Assembly: GCF_014646755.1 (NCBI RefSeq)
Contig: NZ_BMNW01000003.1
Span: forward strand, 186,001 to 250,000
Direction: 5' to 3'
DNA from: Pseudomonas asuensis
GTDB taxonomy: Bacteria > Pseudomonadota > Gammaproteobacteria > Pseudomonadales > Pseudomonadaceae
Length of the DNA: 64,000 bases
In this document: positions 54,062 to 62,981 of the stretch, piece by piece
Position numbering within the stretch: the stretch's first letter is position 1
How the letters are laid out: each line of letters starts with the position of its first letter
The notes under the pieces: model-generated
Databases searched by the model: none
What the model saw: only the letters and a program-made list of their open reading frames with translations
Told to the model about the DNA's origin: nothing
Translations under genes and position numbers: made by a program

Positions 54062-55240
54062 TCATAGTGCCTTCCTGATACGTTGCAGATTTGCAACGCG
54101 GCGCGTGAAGTCGATCGGAGAGAGTTTTTCAGAGGCCAGCGGGCGCATGGTCTGGCTGATTTCCTGGGGCGACAAGCGAGCCAGTCGGCCTAAAAGTCGC
54201 CACTGTTCGGCGACAGGTAATCGCTCAAAGCCAGGGTGACGGCGTCGGGCGTGTTGCTGAATATCTTTCTGTAACAAGGTGATCAGGCTGACCAGCCCAG
54301 AATGGCGGCGGATGAATTCGGCGCTGGCCCGCATATGTTCACTCAGCTGACGACGACCGAGAGCAGGACTCGGTAAGGCTGGTCCTAGACGCTGCGCTGC
54401 CTGCCATAACCAGAGCGCCAGAAGCAGGGCTGATGCGGCCAGCGTTTCAGGAAAATAGCGTGTCAGAAGTGTGACAAGGCTGTCTTTATCCGCGCGATAT
54501 AGCAGGGTGACATCGCTGTCCTGGGTGATGTACCAGAGTAACCAGGCATTGTCGTATTCCCCGATATGGGTGTTCTGCCAGATCCATGCGTCTGTCATGA
54601 CGGTGATCAGGCCGTTCCCCCAGGGCAGCTGCATCATGTGCGTAGCCGCCTCACTGTTGGCCCAGGACTGGGCTAGGTTTTTAGCGTCGTACAGGTGAAA
54701 TTCGTCATCGAAGCCGATATAAGCCGGCTCCTGTTCGTTTTCCAGATAGAGCTTGGTCAGCTGCGCCCATTTTTCGGCAGGAGCAGGTTCTTCATCCTGC
54801 TTGTCCGCCTCCTCATCGTCCAGGTCGCGGGTTAGTAATTGTTGTACGCCAATGGCGTCAAGCAGGAAGTCTCCGCTTTTTTTACTGTTCTCATCCCACA
54901 GCTGCTCGGCTACAAAGACAACATGCCCGCCTTGACTGGCCCAATCCAGCACTTGCTGGCTCTGGGCAGGCGACATGCGGTCTCGCTCGGCGAGCAGTAA
55001 TAGCGTGTGATCTATCGCAGGTAATCCATTGAGTACGGTAAAGGAGTCGCTGTGTTGAACCTTGACGGACCGTTCTCTTAGAAACCGCTCTGCCGCCAGG
55101 TACGGATTGTTTCGAGCCTCGGGGCTGGGTCCGGCATCCTTTAGTGTTTCAGTGAGGGTTACGTATTTCCAGGCCCATAGCCCGGCCAACAGTACAGTTG
55201 CCAGTATCAGACCAGCCCAGAGCATTGGCCGGCGTGTCAT
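54062..55240 (-). CDS. DUF4350 membrane protein of the MoxR operon
   Basis: A 392-residue protein. One TM helix near the N terminus (~8-25), a soluble, probably periplasmic domain with acidic stretch (LDDEEADKQDEEPAPAEKW), then a second hydrophobic segment around residues 285-305 (LAASALLLALWLWQAAQRLG), and a basic C-terminal tail rich in Arg/His. DUF4350 is a GATase-like fold in other proteins. Its start overlaps the upstream gene's stop by four bases (ATGA), so translation is coupled. Role unknown. Confidence 0.8.
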   Translation of the reverse strand: MTRRPMLWAGLILATVLLAGLWAWKYVTLTETLKDAGPSPEARNNPYLAAERFLRERSVKVQHSDSFTVLNGLPAIDHTLLLLAERDRMSPAQSQQVLDWASQGGHVVFVAEQLWDENSKKSGDFLLDAIGVQQLLTRDLDDEEADKQDEEPAPAEKWAQLTKLYLENEQEPAYIGFDDEFHLYDAKNLAQSWANSEAATHMMQLPWGNGLITVMTDAWIWQNTHIGEYDNAWLLWYITQDSDVTLLYRADKDSLVTLLTRYFPETLAASALLLALWLWQAAQRLGPALPSPALGRRQLSEHMRASAEFIRRHSGLVSLITLLQKDIQQHARRRHPGFERLPVAEQWRLLGRLARLSPQEISQTMRPLASEKLSPIDFTRRVANLQRIRKAL

Positions 55241-56799
55241 GCAGGCACCTGTGAATTGAACAGGATACGCCACTGATGGCACAGCGCTTTGAGCGTTTCC
55301 TGAGTTGGCATCTGGTGACCATAAGCAAGCCGTTGCCACTGCATCGTCACGTTATGCAGATAATCAACAATGTCTGCTCGCGGCATTGATTTGCTGAGCT
55401 CAAGAATCTCACCTTCTGTGTGAGCCTCTTTCAATGGCAGATGGAAGTCATGCAGTAGGTGGCTTAACAGACCTCGATAAAGCAGCCCTAGGGCTTTACG
55501 AGGCTCTTGGTGCCATAACCGCTCGGCTTCGCCCGGAATGTCGTCAGGTAGGCTGTTTGGAGCGACTTCCAGGCCAAATAGCTGATGAGGCGTATCGATA
55601 GGAGAGGTGGGCTTGGCTGTGGTCCGGCGAGTAAAAAGCTTCAGCCAGACGCGGTAACGCCAAATCAATAAGCCAGTGCCCAAGACCAACAAGGTCCATA
55701 GTAAAACTTCGAGAAAACGTGCGGCATGCGCGAGAAGCACTTCAAGGTCGCGCCAGTGCATGCCCTGTGATTCCGCTGAGGACTTTTTGTCTTTACCCTG
55801 CTGACCTACATGCCATTGGAGCTGAGTGTGCTCATTTTTGAAGGGCGGACTCGCCAGAATGGCACTCATATGCTGCCGTGCGACTTGGCTATTCAAGGGC
55901 TGATTCAGTAAATGAGGCGCATCCGGGCCTGCCACTTCCTGGGGGGGTAATGGGCACATCGCTGGAGCTGTAATTTCTTCTGCCAGGGCAGGTGGCGGCA
56001 ATAGCAGCATGCCTACAACGCCAACCAGAACCAGTAGATGCACTGCGCCCATCAGACGCTGGCGCAGGCGCCGGAAAACCAGTTCGATATCCCAAGCCTC
56101 CAGCGCTGTACGCCGGTTAAGATAAAGACTGAAACCGCACGCCACATAGACAGGCTCCCATACCAGAAGAACCAGCGCATAGAGCAGGTTTGTAAGGTGT
56201 TCGATCCAGAGCAGACCATGAGCTTCGACATCAATCAGCTTGAGCCAGTCGAGTTGCTCAACGATCTGTGATGGAATGAAGAGGTAGATCAGGCCCAGCA
56301 GTCCTACGTAAAGCGCCATTTCGATATGAGCGCCCACAATGGTTAGCCAGGAGGCTGCCTGCGTATTTTCTTGGGTCAATATGCGAACACGCGCCTGACG
56401 TGTGGCACCAGACAACCCTTCGAGCTGCTGTACAGGCAGTAGAAAACTGCGCTTGGGCGTAAAGCGTCTCCACAGCAGACTGGAAAGTAATTGCACCTTC
56501 AAGAACTGCGGATAAACGGTTAGCGCCTGCCTGACAGTAATCGTCTCGCCAAATAGTGCTCTGGACAGAATATGCAGAGGTAGTCGTTCGAACAACGGCT
56601 TCAACCACCAGAAAACCAGAATAACAACAGAGGGATAGTTCCAGAGAGCAGCTGTTAGCAAGGCCAGAACAGGAAGGGTGAGTAGGGCCCAACTGATCAT
56701 CAGTACACGCAGGTGCTCACGTGCGAGTCTTACGCCCAGGTCTAGTGCTTCCCACGGACTGCGAGGGCGTATGACCGCCTGGCTTTCAGTCAGGCGCAT
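55237..56799 (-). CDS. DUF4129-domain membrane protein of the MoxR operon
   Basis: A 520-residue multi-pass protein with four or more hydrophobic segments in the first half (for example VLMISWALLTLPVLALLTA, LYVGLLGLIYLFIP, LLVLVGVVGMLLLPP), an intervening soluble region, a further helix (~378-395), and a cytoplasmic DUF4129-like C terminus (LWHQEPRKALGLLYRGLLSHLL). ATG 56799 has AGGA upstream and overlaps the preceding gene by 14 bases. The function is unknown; DUF4129 is frequently encoded with MoxR and DUF58. Confidence 0.78.
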   Translation of the reverse strand: MRLTESQAVIRPRSPWEALDLGVRLAREHLRVLMISWALLTLPVLALLTAALWNYPSVVILVFWWLKPLFERLPLHILSRALFGETITVRQALTVYPQFLKVQLLSSLLWRRFTPKRSFLLPVQQLEGLSGATRQARVRILTQENTQAASWLTIVGAHIEMALYVGLLGLIYLFIPSQIVEQLDWLKLIDVEAHGLLWIEHLTNLLYALVLLVWEPVYVACGFSLYLNRRTALEAWDIELVFRRLRQRLMGAVHLLVLVGVVGMLLLPPPALAEEITAPAMCPLPPQEVAGPDAPHLLNQPLNSQVARQHMSAILASPPFKNEHTQLQWHVGQQGKDKKSSAESQGMHWRDLEVLLAHAARFLEVLLWTLLVLGTGLLIWRYRVWLKLFTRRTTAKPTSPIDTPHQLFGLEVAPNSLPDDIPGEAERLWHQEPRKALGLLYRGLLSHLLHDFHLPLKEAHTEGEILELSKSMPRADIVDYLHNVTMQWQRLAYGHQMPTQETLKALCHQWRILFNSQVPA

Positions 56800-57772
56800 G
56801 TCGACTTTTTCCTGCCAGAGCGAAGTAACTACCAACGGCCAGCCACAATAGCGCGCCTACGCTGTACTTGATCGCTGAGCTAAGCGCGGCGCTGGACGAC
56901 CAATAGGCTTCGACAAAAGCGGCCAGCGTTAGCAGGATGAATACACCAGCGATCAGGCCAGCACAAGGTTTGGCTGCATGGCGAAGGGCATCGCTGCGGC
57001 GCAGTCGACCCGGCGCAACCAAGGCCCAGCCCAGCTTTAAGCCTGCTGCTCCAGCCAGCGTAATCGCCGTCAGCTCAAAAGCGCCATGCCCTACGACAAA
57101 GGGCCAGAAGGTAATACCTGAACCCAGTTGGGTCAGGTAGCCCGCTACCGCCCCGATATTGAGTCCGTTGAATAATAGAAAGAACAGGGTCCCCAGGCCA
57201 TATAACAAGCCGCCTGCAAACGTTTGAAAGGCGATACCTATATTGTTGCGAATGTAATAGCCGAACATCTGCCAGTCCTGGCTGCTGGCCCGCTCAGGCA
57301 GGGCCCCTATGCGTGCGGCGTCCGGTCTGTACATGCTTTCCATGTTGGCGACCTGTGCAGGGTCAAGCAGGCTATAAACCAGGTTAGGTGCGTAATAGAC
57401 TACTAACCCCATTACCAAGAGGCTGCCATAAAAAAGGATGCTCGCTGCGGCGACGAACTGCCACTCTGCCCGGACCAGGTGCGGAAAGTCCGCTAGCAGA
57501 AACCCCAGGAGCCGCTGCTTGATATTGCCCGGATGGCGATAAATGAGTTGATGACCACGCAAGGTAAGCTGGTGTAACTGCTCGATTAGTTGCGGGCTGT
57601 AACCGCGGGCCTGAGCTAGGGCCAGGTGTTGGCACAGGCGGCGATAGTTGGCCACAAAGGCCTTGCTGTTTTCCAGCGAGGTTGTCGGGCTGCGTTTTTC
57701 CAGCATAGAAAGCTGCTCGTTAAAGCGGTCCCATTCGGCTTGGTAACGCTGTTCGAAGGGCGCCTGCCTCAT
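56786..57772 (-). CDS. SpoIIM-like (stage II sporulation protein M family) membrane protein
   Basis: A 328-residue inner-membrane protein. The first ~100 residues are helical and hydrophilic. Four to five hydrophobic segments follow (FVAAASILFYGSLLVMGLVVYY, NIGIAFQTFAGGLLYGLGTLFFLLFNGL, then FWPFVVGHGAFELTAITLAGAAGLKLGW and others); GHGAFELTAI is the family's conserved block. No sporulation is implied: the family occurs widely beside RDD and MoxR genes. Its start ATG overlaps the RDD stop by four bases. Confidence 0.85.
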   Translation of the reverse strand: MRQAPFEQRYQAEWDRFNEQLSMLEKRSPTTSLENSKAFVANYRRLCQHLALAQARGYSPQLIEQLHQLTLRGHQLIYRHPGNIKQRLLGFLLADFPHLVRAEWQFVAAASILFYGSLLVMGLVVYYAPNLVYSLLDPAQVANMESMYRPDAARIGALPERASSQDWQMFGYYIRNNIGIAFQTFAGGLLYGLGTLFFLLFNGLNIGAVAGYLTQLGSGITFWPFVVGHGAFELTAITLAGAAGLKLGWALVAPGRLRRSDALRHAAKPCAGLIAGVFILLTLAAFVEAYWSSSAALSSAIKYSVGALLWLAVGSYFALAGKSRHAPD

Positions 57773-58461
57773 GTATGAGCTCCTAGCAGGGCTTGAGCGA
57801 TCCGGTTCAGGCGCGCACTTGCTTCGCTACGTTCAACACCCAAGGGCTCTGCCAGCAGCGCGGCCAGCTCTTCCCGGCGGGACATGGATAATCCGTTCTG
57901 GCGTTCAGCAAATGCCAGGATGGCCTGTTGCTCAGCCAGCCCCAGCGTAAAGGGCGGTGCCAACGGAATGACCTGCGGCATGGCAAAGCGGGCATGTACG
58001 CGCTCCTGATGAACGACCAGCGTGCCAGCTACCAGATCTCCCAAGCGTTTGAAGTTAGGATGCAGGAGACTGCTCAGGATACCTATGGCATAACCAAAGG
58101 GCAGGAGGTCCACAACACGCAATAGATTGCGTAACAGCGAGCCAGCCCAGCCCACTGGGGTGCCGTCGTCATTCAGTACGCGCAATTTCATGAGCTGCTT
58201 GCCTGGCGAGCGGCCCTGATTGAGCACCTCGAACAACACCATGTACCACCAACCGATCAGAAATGTCAGTAGGGCGATCAGGCCAACCCCTATATGCCCC
58301 AGAAAACCGAGCACAAGATAGGCAAGCCCCAAAATAACACCTCGAATACCCAGGTCGATGGCATAGGCCAGAGCACGAGGCACGACACTGGCGGGACGCA
58401 GCATCAGGTCGATAGCTTCCGGCGTTTCGACGCGTAAGAGTGTATCGAGCGGGAGTGACAT
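57769..58461 (-). CDS. RDD-family membrane protein, first gene of the MoxR operon
   Basis: About 230 residues with three main hydrophobic segments and the Arg-Asp-Asp-like signature region near AYAIDLGIRGVILGLAYLVLG and NQGRSPGKQLMKLRVLNDDGTP. RDD proteins are suspected transporters or membrane adaptors. The start is uncertain: ATG 58461 opens into the family's usual sequence, but has only a weak ribosome site; the GTG at 58518 is an alternative. It is the first of six genes packed with overlaps or short gaps. Confidence 0.78.
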   Translation of the reverse strand: MSLPLDTLLRVETPEAIDLMLRPASVVPRALAYAIDLGIRGVILGLAYLVLGFLGHIGVGLIALLTFLIGWWYMVLFEVLNQGRSPGKQLMKLRVLNDDGTPVGWAGSLLRNLLRVVDLLPFGYAIGILSSLLHPNFKRLGDLVAGTLVVHQERVHARFAMPQVIPLAPPFTLGLAEQQAILAFAERQNGLSMSRREELAALLAEPLGVERSEASARLNRIAQALLGAHT

Positions 58462-58852
58462 GGATGCGGATGAGCCTTCTCTAGTGTAGGTCGGCACAAG
58501 AGGTTGCTCGGCGTTCACACGGTGTCATCAGATGAGAACCCCTGAGCAGGCTGGAACGAGAAAAATAACCAGTCAGCAGGCAAGCGCTTCAGCAAATCAT
58601 CACTCCTTTGATAAGGTCATCATCCAAGCATAGTGCGTCTATGCACATTAACCCTGTTTGGTTAGCCTGGCGCGCATTAGAAGCGCCTTAATGGACAGGC
58701 TGCCGCCAGGTATCTTTGCATGTTATTGATCTAAGGACATTCGTGTCGTCGCAGCCTGCGACGTGATAAGCCTAGCGACCCATCAGGCGTATAGGCAACT
58801 GAAAAATCCAGAGTGCTCGACTTGAGGCGCTGATAGCTAGGAGAGCTTTGTC
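58462..58852. other. Divergent non-coding stretch, MoxR operon / sbcB
   Basis: No gene can be supported in these 391 bases; short open frames here overlap sbcB or lack start signals. A short inverted repeat GGCGC...GCGCC lies near 58669-58687. Both divergent promoters must be here, but I could not assign -35/-10 elements with confidence. Confidence 0.4.
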
Positions 58853-60286
58853 GTGAGCCGCACCATATTCTGGTATGACTTCGAAACCACCGGGACCAAT
58901 CCCCGCTGCGATCGTCCACTGCAAGTGGCAGGGTTGCGTACGGATGAGGACCTTAATATTGTTGGTGAGCCGCTCAATCTGTACTGCCGATTGGGCGACG
59001 ATATCCTGCCACACCCAGCAGCCTGTCTGATTACAGGTATTACACCCGAGCGTCTTGAGCGCGAAGGGCTTCCCGAGGCCGAGTTCATGGCCCAGCTGCA
59101 TGCCCATATCAGCCAGCCGGGCACCTGTACAGCCGGATACAACACGCTGCGCTTCGACGATGAGGTGACCCGGCATAGCCTGTATCGAAATTTCTACGAT
59201 CCGTACGCACGGGAATGGCAGGGCGGAAATACTCGCTGGGACCTGATCGATCTGCTGCGCGCTGCCTATGCGCTTCGGCCAGAAGGTATCGAGTGGCCCC
59301 AGGATGACGATCGGGTGACCTTGAAACTTGAGCGTCTTTCCGAAGCTAATGGTCTAGACCATGGGCAGGCGCATGATGCGCTGTCCGATGTCCAAGCCAC
59401 TATTCAGTTAGCGCAACTGGTGCGTGACCGACAACCACGGCTCTACCATTTTTTGTATCAGCTCAGGCACAAGCGTTCAGTATTGGAACACATCACCTTA
59501 CTTAAGCCGTTGGTTCATGTATCCGGACGGTTTTCAGCTGAGCGCAATTTTCTTTCCATTGTATTACCGCTGTGCTGGCATCCACATAACCGTAACGCCT
59601 TAATTGTCTGCGATCTTCATCTGGACCCAACCCCTATATTAGAGCTGGATGTTCAAACATTACATAAAAGGCTCTATTCCCGGCGCGAGGATTTATTAGC
59701 CAATGACGAACTGCCAGTACCACTTAAGCTTATTCAAATAAATCGCTGTCCGGTGTTGGCGCCGTTGGCTGTTCTAAGAGAAAAGGACCAGGAAAGACTG
59801 CAAATAAATATGCAGATGTACAAGCAGCGCGCCGCTCTTTTGCAAAGTAAGGCAAAAATATGGCGGGACAAATTGTCGCAGCTTTATCAAATAAAGACCG
59901 AAAAGGCAGTCCTTGATCCTGAACAGCAGCTGTACAATGGCTTTATATGCGAGAGTGATCGACGCTTATGTGACGAAATTCGAAGCTGCGATCCTGCAAA
60001 GTTGGTGGATAAAAGGTGGTTATTTGCAGATGAACGTTTGCCGGAACTTTACTTCCGTTATAGGGCCCGAAACTTTTCTCATACACTAACGGTAGAAGAG
60101 CAGGGGCGTTGGCATTCATTCTGCCATAATCGTTTGGTGGATGGTGAATGGGGCGCTCCCAATACCTTATCTTCTTTTGAAGAGACTCTGCACGCATTGG
60201 CGCAGACGGCCAGTGAGTCTCAGCAGGCCCTGCTGAATGCATGGCGGGTACATGCACAGCAGTTAAGAAGTCGGTTCGGGGTTTAA
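58853..60286 (+). CDS. sbcB: Exodeoxyribonuclease I
   Basis: Degrades single-stranded DNA 3' to 5' in recombination and mismatch repair. 477 residues, near-equal to E. coli ExoI (475). The DEDD active site is visible: FWYDFETTGTNP (D, E), YNTLRFDDEVTRHSL (D) and AHDALSDVQATIQLA (H, D). The remainder includes the SH3-like and C-terminal helical domains. GTG 58853 is supported by AGGAG nine bases upstream. The 3' half (from about 59580) is visibly more AT-rich than the 5' half and continues that way into mvaT. Confidence 0.95.
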   Translation: MSRTIFWYDFETTGTNPRCDRPLQVAGLRTDEDLNIVGEPLNLYCRLGDDILPHPAACLITGITPERLEREGLPEAEFMAQLHAHISQPGTCTAGYNTLRFDDEVTRHSLYRNFYDPYAREWQGGNTRWDLIDLLRAAYALRPEGIEWPQDDDRVTLKLERLSEANGLDHGQAHDALSDVQATIQLAQLVRDRQPRLYHFLYQLRHKRSVLEHITLLKPLVHVSGRFSAERNFLSIVLPLCWHPHNRNALIVCDLHLDPTPILELDVQTLHKRLYSRREDLLANDELPVPLKLIQINRCPVLAPLAVLREKDQERLQINMQMYKQRAALLQSKAKIWRDKLSQLYQIKTEKAVLDPEQQLYNGFICESDRRLCDEIRSCDPAKLVDKRWLFADERLPELYFRYRARNFSHTLTVEEQGRWHSFCHNRLVDGEWGAPNTLSSFEETLHALAQTASESQQALLNAWRVHAQQLRSRFGV

Positions 60287-60300
60287 AAGCTTTAAACAAC

Positions 60301-60337
60301 ATATAAAAAACGCCAGCAATGCTGGCGTTTTTTATAT
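60301..60337. terminator. Bidirectional terminator between sbcB and mvaT
   Basis: ATATAAAAAACGCCAGC and GCTGGCGTTTTTTATAT form an uninterrupted 17-bp stem around AAT, with A and T runs for both converging genes. Confidence 0.97.
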
Positions 60338-60351
60338 GTGCCCTATGGATA

Positions 60352-60738
60352 TCAGTCGAGCAGGGTGGCCCAGCTCTCGACGTCATCGGCGCCCCACTTG
60401 GCTTTCCACTCTTTCAATGTTTTGTGGTTGCCGCCTTTGGTTTCAATAACTTCACCCGTGTGCGGATTCTTGTATTGCTTTACTTTACGCGCACGCTTAG
60501 TGCCACTGCCCTGAGTATTCTTAGCATTACCACGAGTGCCACGAGTGTTTTTGGCATCAGTGTCAAGAATGGCGATGATGTCACGCAGGGACTTGGAGTA
60601 TTCACCCATCAATGCGCGTAGCTTTTCTTCGAATTCCAGTTCTTTTTTTAGCTTGTCATCTTGAGAAAGATTACGCAGGCGCTCCTGCAATTCTTTAATG
60701 GCTTCTTCAGTGGCACGGTATTCATTGATAAGGGACAT
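60352..60738 (-). CDS. mvaT: H-NS-family xenogeneic silencer MvaT
   Basis: A 128-residue nucleoid protein found only in Pseudomonas relatives. The N-terminal coiled coil (SLINEYRATEEAIKELQERL) drives dimer and oligomer formation. The C-terminal DNA-binding domain has KQYKNPHTGEVIETKGGNHKTLKEW, including the RGN-type contact region and KGGNHKTL. MvaT coats AT-rich DNA and represses horizontally acquired genes and several virulence loci. The ~60-residue linker is basic. The 228-bp upstream gap is AT-rich, consistent with autoregulation. Confidence 0.95.
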   Translation of the reverse strand: MSLINEYRATEEAIKELQERLRNLSQDDKLKKELEFEEKLRALMGEYSKSLRDIIAILDTDAKNTRGTRGNAKNTQGSGTKRARKVKQYKNPHTGEVIETKGGNHKTLKEWKAKWGADDVESWATLLD

Positions 60739-60966
60739 ACATTTACCTGCAATGCAAGGGCTGGTCTTTTTTTAATGATAGTGTTGGCGTAACAACAAGT
60801 AAACCCACTATTAACTTTTTGCAAGCATAAAACAAGTTAATAGGGTCGATAATGTTCAACTAACATTAAAACTTAAGTGCGGTATTCGTCGCCTGAAGCC
60901 GATGGCTGCTGAAGTTTTTCGTGCGCAAGGCTAGAATGGCGGCCTCCGTTTTTTCGAGGTTGTTTT

Positions 60967-61818
60967 ATGCGCACTTTTCGTCTGGTGATCGCCTGCCCGG
61001 ACGGCGTAGGTATAGTGGCCAAGGTAAGTAACTTTCTGGCGACTTATAATGGTTGGATCAGTGAGGCCAGTCATCACTCCGATACCGAGAGTGGCTGGTT
61101 CTTTATGCGCCATGAAATACGTGCCGACTCTTTACCCTTCGATTTGAAAGGTTTTTATCAGGCGTTTGCGCCAATAGCCAAAGAGTTTTCCATGCAATGG
61201 CGCATTACCGACTCTGCTGTTAAAAAGCGTGTCGTACTTATGGCCAGCCGCGAATCCCATTGTTTGGCCGATTTACTTCATCGCTGGCACAGTGGTGAAC
61301 TTGATTGTGAAATCCCTTGTGTTATTTCCAACCATGATGCATTACGCAGCATGGTTGAGTGGCATGGTATTCCTTATTTTCATGTACCCGTCGACCCAGC
61401 CGATAAGCAACCGGCCTTTGCCGAAGTGTCCCGGCTGATCGATGAGTATCAGGCTGATACCGTAGTATTGGCGCGTTACATGCAGATCCTGCCACCGGAC
61501 TTGTGTCAGCGTTATGCTCATCAGGTCATTAATATCCATCACAGCTTCTTGCCATCGTTCGTGGGAGCCAAGCCTTATCATCAGGCCGCCAAGCGAGGCG
61601 TAAAGCTGATTGGTGCAACCTGCCACTATGTAACCGAAGAGCTGGATGCTGGTCCGATCATCGAGCAGGATGTGGTGCGCATTACCCATCGTGATGAGGT
61701 CGAAGATATGGTTCGTCTTGGCAAGGATGTCGAAAAGATGGTGCTGTCGCGTGGCCTGCGTTATCACCTGGAAGACCGTGTGCTTGTGCATGGTAACAAG
61801 ACGGTAGTCTTCAACTGA
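60967..61818 (+). CDS. purU: Formyltetrahydrofolate deformylase
   Basis: Hydrolyses 10-formyl-tetrahydrofolate to formate and tetrahydrofolate, balancing one-carbon pools. The 283-residue protein joins an N-terminal ACT domain (RTFRLVIACPDGVGIVAKVSNFL) to a formyltransferase-like domain with HHSFLPSFVGAKPYHQAAKRGVKLIGATCHYVTEELDAGPII, which includes the catalytic Asn/His/Asp region (NIHHSFLP, HYVTEELDAGPI). GAGG precedes the start. Position beside mvaT and sbcB matches P. aeruginosa purU1. Confidence 0.96.
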   Translation: MRTFRLVIACPDGVGIVAKVSNFLATYNGWISEASHHSDTESGWFFMRHEIRADSLPFDLKGFYQAFAPIAKEFSMQWRITDSAVKKRVVLMASRESHCLADLLHRWHSGELDCEIPCVISNHDALRSMVEWHGIPYFHVPVDPADKQPAFAEVSRLIDEYQADTVVLARYMQILPPDLCQRYAHQVINIHHSFLPSFVGAKPYHQAAKRGVKLIGATCHYVTEELDAGPIIEQDVVRITHRDEVEDMVRLGKDVEKMVLSRGLRYHLEDRVLVHGNKTVVFN

Positions 61819-61834
61819 TGCATTCTGAGGTTCT

Positions 61835-62017
61835 ATGAGTGATCCCTTCGAGCGCGGTGCGGCTTATCCTCCTCCTACCCTGGGGGAGGGATGTACACTT
61901 CGCTACGATCCGGATGCGCTCACCGAGGACAGCGGCACCGATTTTCCGGGTGCCGCTGAACTCTGGGAGACGATGTTAAATACGCCTATGCCTGACGAAA
62001 GCGAATCAGGCGATTGA
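61835..62017 (+). CDS. Small acidic hypothetical protein
   Basis: A 60-residue acidic, Pro/Glu/Asp-rich product without domains, signal or cysteine except one. It starts 16 bases after purU with GAGG nearby, which suggests coupled translation. Its last 32 bases overlap the convergent YbhN-like gene. Without homologues in view, coding status is uncertain. Confidence 0.45.
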   Translation: MSDPFERGAAYPPPTLGEGCTLRYDPDALTEDSGTDFPGAAELWETMLNTPMPDESESGD

Positions 62018-62981
62018 GCAAGGGACGCCCCGCCAGATGGATGAATACCGGGGCGCCTGCTATGAGGTAGAAGTAATACGTTACGGCTCGCCAAATCAGA
62101 ATGGCAGCCGCTGCTGTTGATTTTCCGACCATGGGTGTAAGGAGCGCACCTGATGCCAATTCTGCACCGCCTGCACCGCCAGGCAGCAGGCTCGCCTGTC
62201 CTGCGGTCAGCGCCAGCATCTGTATAAGAAAGGTCCAGGCCCAGGGAATGACAGCCCCTAGACCAACTAATGTAATGTACAAAACACTGTTACGAAGTAG
62301 CCAGTGCAATGCCGTTAAGCCAAATACTGCCGCCAAGGTGGAGTGAGGCATTCGCAGGCTTTCTTTCAATGCATTACGAAAGCGCAATACCTTTCGGCCC
62401 CAGCGCACGCGTCGGGACTGTTTTATGCCCAGACGCTTCATGATCCGGCCATTGCTGCGCAAAACGGCGCGGTGAAAACGCGCCAGCCCAAAGAGCAGAA
62501 CAATAGCTCCCGTCATCAAGGCGGCAGTGCCTCCCAGTAGCCAACCTACATGAGGGTTAAGCGCGTGAAAGAGGGCATAAATCAAGATTCCGATCAGTGC
62601 GCAGACGAAAAATAGCAAGTCACTAATATGATCCACTGCAAACACGGCGGTGGCTTGAGCTGGACGTACGCCACGCCGCGCGAGAAGCGCCATCATGGTA
62701 AACGGGCCGCCCGCGCCGCCAGGTGTGGCACAGATAGCGAACTCGGTTGCCATCACAATGGCCAGGGAGCGAAGGTGAGTCGTGCGGTGTAAGCGTTTAA
62801 GGAGTAAACGTAGGCGAATTGCATTGATGTTCCAGCACAGCACAATCATGCCAAGCATGAGCAGCAGCAGGTCGAGCGGAAAGCCTCGTAACTTCCCTAG
62901 CAGCCCGGTACCGCCTAACAACAGCGGGATAAGTGCTGCTGCCAGTAACGCACTGAGCAGCAGCCAGACGCCACGGCTCAT
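61986..62981 (-). CDS. YbhN/lysylphosphatidylglycerol-synthase transmembrane-domain protein
   Basis: A 331-residue integral membrane protein with about eight hydrophobic segments, of the LPG_synthase_TM (DUF2157/UPF0104) family. Typical motifs are EFAICATPGGAGGPFTMMALLARRGV and LLPGGAGGAELASGALL, two GGAGG-containing repeats. It lacks the cytosolic aminoacyl transferase domain of MprF, so it is probably a lipid flippase-like protein. ATGA overlap with the deacetylase gene upstream shows coupling to sugar/lipid modification genes. Confidence 0.85.
   Translation of the reverse strand: MSRGVWLLLSALLAAALIPLLLGGTGLLGKLRGFPLDLLLLMLGMIVLCWNINAIRLRLLLKRLHRTTHLRSLAIVMATEFAICATPGGAGGPFTMMALLARRGVRPAQATAVFAVDHISDLLFFVCALIGILIYALFHALNPHVGWLLGGTAALMTGAIVLLFGLARFHRAVLRSNGRIMKRLGIKQSRRVRWGRKVLRFRNALKESLRMPHSTLAAVFGLTALHWLLRNSVLYITLVGLGAVIPWAWTFLIQMLALTAGQASLLPGGAGGAELASGALLTPMVGKSTAAAAILIWRAVTYYFYLIAGAPVFIHLAGRPLLNRLIRFRQA

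Noticed and set aside
58731-58919. Minus-strand 62-codon open frame between the MoxR operon and sbcB
   Set aside because: It overlaps the sbcB start, has no ribosome site and its translation is low-complexity Arg/Ser-rich.
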